NCBI GenBank assembly: GCA_000149265.1
Contig: CH002537.1
Span: 266,851-330,850, forward strand
Source of the DNA: Ciona savignyi
Lineage: Eukaryota > Chordata > Ascidiacea > Phlebobranchia > Cionidae
Length of the DNA: 64,000 nucleotides
Direction of reading: 5' to 3'
Made by a program: the position numbers and the translations under genes. Every line of letters starts with the position of its first letter. The first letter of the stretch is position 1. The notes beneath the pieces are model-generated. The model was not told the DNA's origin, did no database searches, and was given only the letters and a program-made list of their open reading frames with translations. Positions 59,401-64,000 of the stretch are shown here, one piece after another.

Positions 59401-61127
59401 CTGGGCTCGATCAATTCGTTTTCAGGAAGTATTTCAAGTTGTTGTTTCTGTTGCTTCTCTTTTTCGTATTCAACAGCCAGTTGCTCAAACACTCGTCTGA
59501 ATTAAGTTTTTACAAATTATTAGAACTTGATATAACTCTATAGACCTCAAATGTAACTAAATTCTGGTGTATTAGTTACAACACTGTACGATATTAAGCC
59601 ATTAGTTTTAACAATAATATAAAATAAGCCTAAATAACCTTAACCAATGACTCTATGTTTATATACATACATATGTCCTGTAACTTTAAAAATTAAACTA
59701 TGATAAACCAATCTACCCACCTTCTATATTCAAGATATGCTTCAGAATGAAATTCCGACGACCCAATAGAGCTTACACCGTCCATATCTGAATTTGTATC
59801 GCGACTGCTATATCTTCTGTTGTCGCCTACATTCGGAATTCCAATGTCGTGTAAATCCTAAAGCAGAAGTCCGATAACTCAGTTTTAAACATGGGGTTTA
59901 AAACGCAACCGAAAGCGTCAACAAAGGCGAGTAGGAAAACAACTTTTTTCTCGCCGGAAATCGCAAGTCTACGACAAAGTCAGCTGGTCGCGCCCAAAGT
60001 ACAACTAAAACTGAAGTAAGGAAAAATGCATAACTGAATCACTTGGTCGCGATTGCTTGACGAAATATTGGCAGATTAAAAGACATCTGGAGTACGGTTG
60101 TGTGGCCGAATGGTTAACCTGACCGACCCGTATAACAAATCACATACAAAAAAACTTGAGGAAGAATTCATTATAGGTTCGAAACTAAGCCCGATAAAAA
60201 ATTAACAAAAAAACTCTGTATTCTGCGGTCATTCTTTAAGGACAACTTTGGTCCAACAAAAAATCTGGTTTCCCATGTTTTCTGAAAGACCTTAAAAATA
60301 CATAGAACTGTGTTTTTGAATTTAAAGCAAAATGGATGTATTTGCGGTTATATAACACGTTAAAGTCAGACAAATAGGACGATTACGAGCTAAAACAATG
60401 TGCTATTTCCTTCAGCTTGTCCCAGCATTTTGGTGTTTAAAATTACTGGGTTTTAAACTTATGTGGGCTAAAATTCGTATCGGTTAAAACTCGTAGGTAT
60501 GGATTGAAATCAAAGTTGGTTTTAAGCATGTTGGTTGATTTTCACGAACGAAACAAACCCAGCTGATTAATGTGTTCTACTAAATTAAAGGAATGTGCGA
60601 ATCATACACAACACACTGCAATAGCTTCCCAATGGTGGGCACAAGGTGATCTGACGATTGCCCGTGTGTTAACTACCTTGGTTTTCCGTTTCACGGGGAT
60701 AAACATGAAACATTTTTTAAGTTATAGGTCAACTATATAGCAGTACCGTTTCAACGCATGTGTGTACTGGGCAATTGTTCTATAGTCTCAGCATTTTAGG
60801 CGTCACGTGGTGATATATAGTTGGATCTGATGGTTACATATAGTGAGATTTGTGAAAATGAATCATGATGATTTCGCGAGGTTACATTAATGCCCGTATG
60901 GTAACGCCACTTGCGTTTTACTACTCACGGGAATAAAATATAAATATTAAGGTTAGTAAATGTAGTGTTTACAGCTTAAACATTTCAAGTTCAACAACCA
61001 TTTTTTCCCAATTTATACTTTTTTTCCCAATATGAAGCACTAAACTTACTGCGACTGGGATATCTTCATCGACAATTAACTTCGTCAAATAAGAAAAACG
61101 TCTTCTTTGTAAGTTCTCCGTTGTCAT
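56465..61127 (-). CDS. SCHIP1: Schwannomin-interacting protein 1 homologue
   Basis: Eight minus-strand exons join in frame to 506 residues: 61050-61127, 59721-59857, 58995-59496, 58778-58872, 58231-58547, 57533-57663, 57152-57281 and 56465-56595, with TAA at 56465-56467. All junctions are GT-AG with matching phases. The C-terminal third carries the family core: SLQICYINESCSSDES (about 280-296), a coiled coil rich in Glu/Lys/Ala (KQEELEIEARFQLAEAQQKA, about 384-403), LKQLQVILKDL (about 449-459) and SLVQLLLERDGLQTEQD (about 468-484). SCHIP1 proteins bind merlin/schwannomin and, as the IQCJ fusion, ankyrin at the cell cortex. The acidic N-terminal half (exons 2-4) is less conserved, and no IQ motif was seen. 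Intron 5 holds a minisatellite, intron 7 two SINEs and intron 1 further SINEs. Confidence 0.88.
56614..56895 (+). mobile_element. Composite SINE in SCHIP1 intron 7
   Basis: Full copy (GACCGGTTAGTCTGGTGGTT head to AAACATGAATATCAT tail). Its head begins about 16 bases from the acceptor CAG of the last SCHIP1 exon (56596-56598). Confidence 0.85.
56959..57150 (-). mobile_element. Diverged SINE in SCHIP1 intron 7, abutting a donor
   Basis: TTATCTACATAAATGGCAAA tail, GCCCACCGTCAGGTTACCCG body, head near GTACACCAGATCAATCAC. The head reaches the 5' splice site of SCHIP1 exon 7 (57150-57151). Confidence 0.6.
57785..58215. repeat. Minisatellite in SCHIP1 intron 5
   Basis: More than twenty imperfect units of about 17-20 bp (ACACACTGTTATATT plus TA-rich linker). 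It ends about 15 bases from the exon 5 donor at 58229-58230. Confidence 0.95.
60094..60200 (+). mobile_element. Second tRNA-like SINE family, plus orientation
   Basis: Head GTGTGGCCGAATGGTTAACC is a good Ser/Leu tRNA-type A box region. ATAGGTTCGAAACTAAGCCC is a B box region. An A-rich end follows. It lies in SCHIP1 intron 1. Confidence 0.7.
60556..60710 (+). mobile_element. 5'-truncated composite SINE in SCHIP1 intron 1
   Basis: Starts at AAACCCAGCTGATTAATG and ends GGGGATAAACATGAAA. A more degenerate tail of the same family follows at about 60865-60955. Confidence 0.75.
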
Positions 61128-62830
61128 TATTACTCTTGGTTTAATAACAGGCGCTATAAACTATACAGCATGATAGCGACTGTAACCAGATTTTTAACAT
61201 GATAACTTCCATTACATTTAACAATTGCTATTAAAAACTAGAGTACGCAAAGTAAGTTGTGCTGTATACTGCCTTTCCTCTTTTTGGCAGGCGATAATTT
61301 CCTTCTCAAACTGCAGTAGCTGCTTTTGCACGTGTTCAGCTCCTTTCAAATGACGTTACACAATAGGTTTCAAGCGAAACTGCGCGCATGAGCCTAAATT
61401 GAAGCAATTTCAAATATACCTTTAAAGTGCGACCACATTAAGCCTAATCTGTGCAACTGTGTGATTAGGTAAAGTACGCTCTACTTAGCGAGGCGAGCTC
61501 AAAGTTCGATACTGAAATGTTTACAACGATTTTTGTTGACTCACGACAAATTGTTACGATTTGATTCCCTTCCTATTACAACTTGCACAGCTTTAATCAA
61601 TTGCGCAAATCAGCGCACGACTTATCGATAAAAGATTAACAACCCACACTATCTGCTCAGTACTGATTTCGGACGCGCAAATCATTATTTTTCTTACATT
61701 TTCTTAAATACGGGGATCGACTATAGCGCGTTAATGCAGGAAATGGATCCAATGCATTAAGTTATCGTGGTATAAACTTTCTCGTCTGATGTCATTTCCG
61801 GGAATTAAAAATTCACGATTCTGTATTTAAGATCGGATAAAATGGTATTACTCCTTGCTTTTGATGTAATTCAAGTCAAAATTAAAAAATGTACGTTGCT
61901 ATCTTTCATCACATAAGTGTCAACCGCATTGGTTAAAAGGTCCTGCTGAAATTTTAACCAATTCTATAGAATTCAATCCTAAGGCATCCAGGAACGTATA
62001 TTAAATAACGTGGTAGGTGAAAACGCTGGCACTAAAACGTTCAGCAATTACAATAACAACTCCGTTCCTCAGCAGTTTGGAAATATCCGGTCGAAGGTTT
62101 ATTAGGCTATTGGTGGTCACCGCGCACGACATCTTAAACCGTAGTAGCTTTTCAACGTGGCAATAGAAAGGGGGGAAAGTAAAAAATGCACAATATTAGA
62201 AACTGTGACATTATGTACAAAAATCTACGTTTGAAATACTCAAAATATACTTTACACAATGGTGAGAGGGGCTTGAAACTTTGTAAAACCCATGCGAAGG
62301 TTTTTATTTGTAAAATTCGTGTGACTACAGGCTAGTACAAACTTTCACTTGCAAAGAAACTTACTCACAAAAGGCCTTTGACGTTATTACATCGTACAGA
62401 TTACACCACGACGCAATATGGCGTATTAAGTAACCAAGACCTGGTAAGAGCAGCAAATTATGGTATTCACCAAGTGGGTATGAAAAAAGAAAGTATTAGA
62501 ATGTGTATTCGCGACCAACGAGCACAATTCTGTCAGTAATGGTACTGCGTGTTTGTCGATGTGGACATTGGGCCATGATTCTAGTGCAATTTCTTGTGCG
62601 GGAAACGTTGGTAAGAGCAGTTCGTAGATTTGTCTTCATATCTGGAATATTCGGCCGATGTAAAACTCCTATTCAAACCAGAGGTAATACTGTTGGGGGC
62701 TCGGGCGTAAAAGCAGTCTTGGTGGTTAGCACCAGCGAAGCGGATCTCCACGTCGCTCTGGCCGCTCTGCACCTCAGCGTATTGCCCGCATGGAGGGCGA
62801 TTGAGGGTCGGAATAACGACCTTATTACAA
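61128..62830. other. Between SCHIP1 and the right-edge gene
   Basis: Holds the SCHIP1 promoter side and the 3' UTR side of the next minus-strand gene. A 42-codon open stretch on the minus strand at about 61220-61350 (LLQFEKEIIACQKEERQ) looks helical but has no ATG or firm splice sites, so it is not called. Confidence 0.4.
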
Positions 62831-63907
62831 CTAGCTCTTCTTTTTTTTTGAGGCACGTGACGATGACGTCGACGACGGCCGGCTCTGCTTCTGCGCTTGC
62901 CTTGCCACTTGGACCACTTTGTCAACAAGGTCTTGGTGGTCTAGCGCCTTCAGGACCGCCGTTTTGGCCTCGATTAGTTGCTCTTGCATAACGTTGCTGC
63001 GCTGGATGTTCGCCTGAGACACAGCGAGGGAATATAAATAAAAGCGAGACGTGAGCAATAGAGCGAAACTAAAATATAATTGAAAGATGCAACGTAAGCT
63101 CGACGACGCACATTGCACCGCATAGCGCAATGACGGCGAGAGAGCGTGAAGAAAAAGGCAGTGAGATTCCGATGACGCAACCACTTAGTTATGCTGCTCG
63201 CCGTTTTGAACCTTGCCCACCTTCTATTGCCGTTCATTTAAAAAGTTTAAAAACTTAGGAAGGATGGTTTTTAAAAAGGGGTTATGGTATTAAGCATTTA
63301 GCAAGACATACAGATTAAATTCGGCCGGATTATACAAAACTTACGACTTTCTTGAGCCACAAAAAAAAAACGAGCTTACTTGAGCCATTTCTTCAATTTT
63401 CAATATGTCTTCACGTATTCTGTTCGATTTACGCTCGACTGGAGTAAGGTTGGGTGTGTTGGGACAGCTTGCTCCTTCGCTGTTGTTGATAAGGGTTTTG
63501 CCAAAGTTGGTAGGGGTGTAAAAGGACGTTGTTTGGATGACTTGTGTTGCTGGTCGGCCCTGTAAGGCAACTGCTTGGAGTAGTATGAGCGGGGGACATG
63601 CAACTGGTTTCAACCGGTTTAAACCCGTTCCCAGCTGAGGAATGCACGACGTGTTGCAGCAGGCCATCTTTAATGGTGGTAATTCGACGCAGGATGTCAA
63701 CGTCCAATGAAGCCTGCGGGAAAAGTAACAAGTCATTTCCTTGAAAGAGAAACACGATGTGTTCGGTTTCATATTTTCTTTAAACCTCGGGAGGAAAAAT
63801 TCAGAATTAACTTACCAGCTGGTCTAGTTGAAGAGCCAACTGAGCTATCTTCCATCCCTTCAAGCGCTTCGCGTTAAAGCAAGGGCTGTTCAGTGACTTT
63901 TTGCTTT
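62831..63907 (-). CDS. C-terminal exons of an unidentified coiled-coil protein (partial)
   Basis: Three minus-strand exons: 63816-63907, 63380-63713 and 62831-63013 (TAG at 62831-62833). The first exon begins inside a codon after a TCTCAG acceptor, so the gene continues beyond the right edge. Exon 1 gives a Lys-rich start and an amphipathic helix (WKIAQLALQLDQL) that runs into exon 2 (ASLDVDILRRITTIKDGLLQ). Exon 2 ends KSNRIREDILKIEEMAQ, and exon 3 gives ANIQRSNVMQEQLIEAKTAV, a helix to about residue 40, then a Ser-rich linker and a SKKKKS tail. This suggests a coiled-coil nuclear protein, but no family is recognised. Exon 2 is 334 nt and its opening and closing frames differ by one base, so it hides an intron, a sequencing error or a real break. 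Confidence 0.6.
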
Positions 63908-64000
63908 CTGAGAGAGAACACAAATTAATAAGTGGAGCTGATATATTAAAAACATTTTCAAATAATACATGATTTTTTTTTTATTCGCAATTTAACTGTT
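63908..64000 (-). other. Intron of the right-edge gene
   Basis: Acceptor-side intron sequence (TTCTCTCTCAG on the minus strand). The upstream exons lie outside the window. Confidence 0.5.

Noticed and set aside
61207..61345. Helical open stretch on the minus strand upstream of SCHIP1
   Set aside because: Looks coding, but a competing frame is equally open, there is no ATG and no convincing donor, so it was not called.
62503..62991. 162-aa plus-strand ORF
   Set aside because: Overlaps the well-supported minus-strand terminal exon at 62831-63013 and shows no domain.

Overview
The window looks like genomic DNA from an invertebrate chordate, most likely an ascidian such as Ciona. This is inferred from the AT-rich base composition, from split chordate-type genes (uronyl 2-sulfotransferase, an SLCO4-type organic anion transporter, a SCHIP1 homologue), from short upstream acceptors just before start codons that would suit spliced-leader trans-splicing, and from more than twenty copies of a tRNA-headed composite SINE ending in a GGATA/TATCC tail. 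There are two 100-base assembly gaps, at 29083-29182 and 49036-49135.

Layout. 1.6-2.6 kb: an intronless uronyl 2-sulfotransferase on the minus strand. 3.9-9.3 kb: a large imperfect inverted repeat with arms of about 2.7 and 2.2 kb. 9.5-10.8 kb: two short minus-strand gene pieces with secretory character. 11.2-24 kb: repeat-dominated DNA holding a plus-strand single-pass membrane protein with three PPxY motifs (18997-20397). 24.3-38.8 kb: a plus-strand SLCO4-like transporter whose exons could be joined in frame end to end (15 exons, 756 aa, plus an optional cassette exon). 39-44 kb: repeats and a decayed LINE. 44.2-45.2 kb: a minus-strand, Ala/Gly-rich, Met-Gly-starting ORF followed by a frame-shifted second half, resembling a small-DNA-virus minor capsid protein captured in the genome. 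45-50 kb: repeats. 50.1-51.8 kb: an intronless BTB-BACK-Kelch gene. 53.6-55.4 kb: a transposable element containing four tandem units of about 335 bp. 56.5-61.1 kb: a minus-strand SCHIP1 homologue (8 exons, 506 aa). 62.8-64.0 kb: the last exons of an unidentified minus-strand coiled-coil protein that runs off the right edge.

The genes do not form an operon and have unrelated roles: Golgi sulfation, membrane transport, WW-domain adaptor binding, ubiquitin-ligase adaptor, and ankyrin/cortical scaffold. The main theme is how closely mobile DNA sits to splice sites. A hAT-like MITE and a fold-back element each lie with their 8-bp target duplication at a 5' splice site of the SLCO gene. SINEs and a minisatellite crowd SCHIP1 splice sites, and a transposon end supplies an extra in-frame ATG upstream of the Kelch gene.
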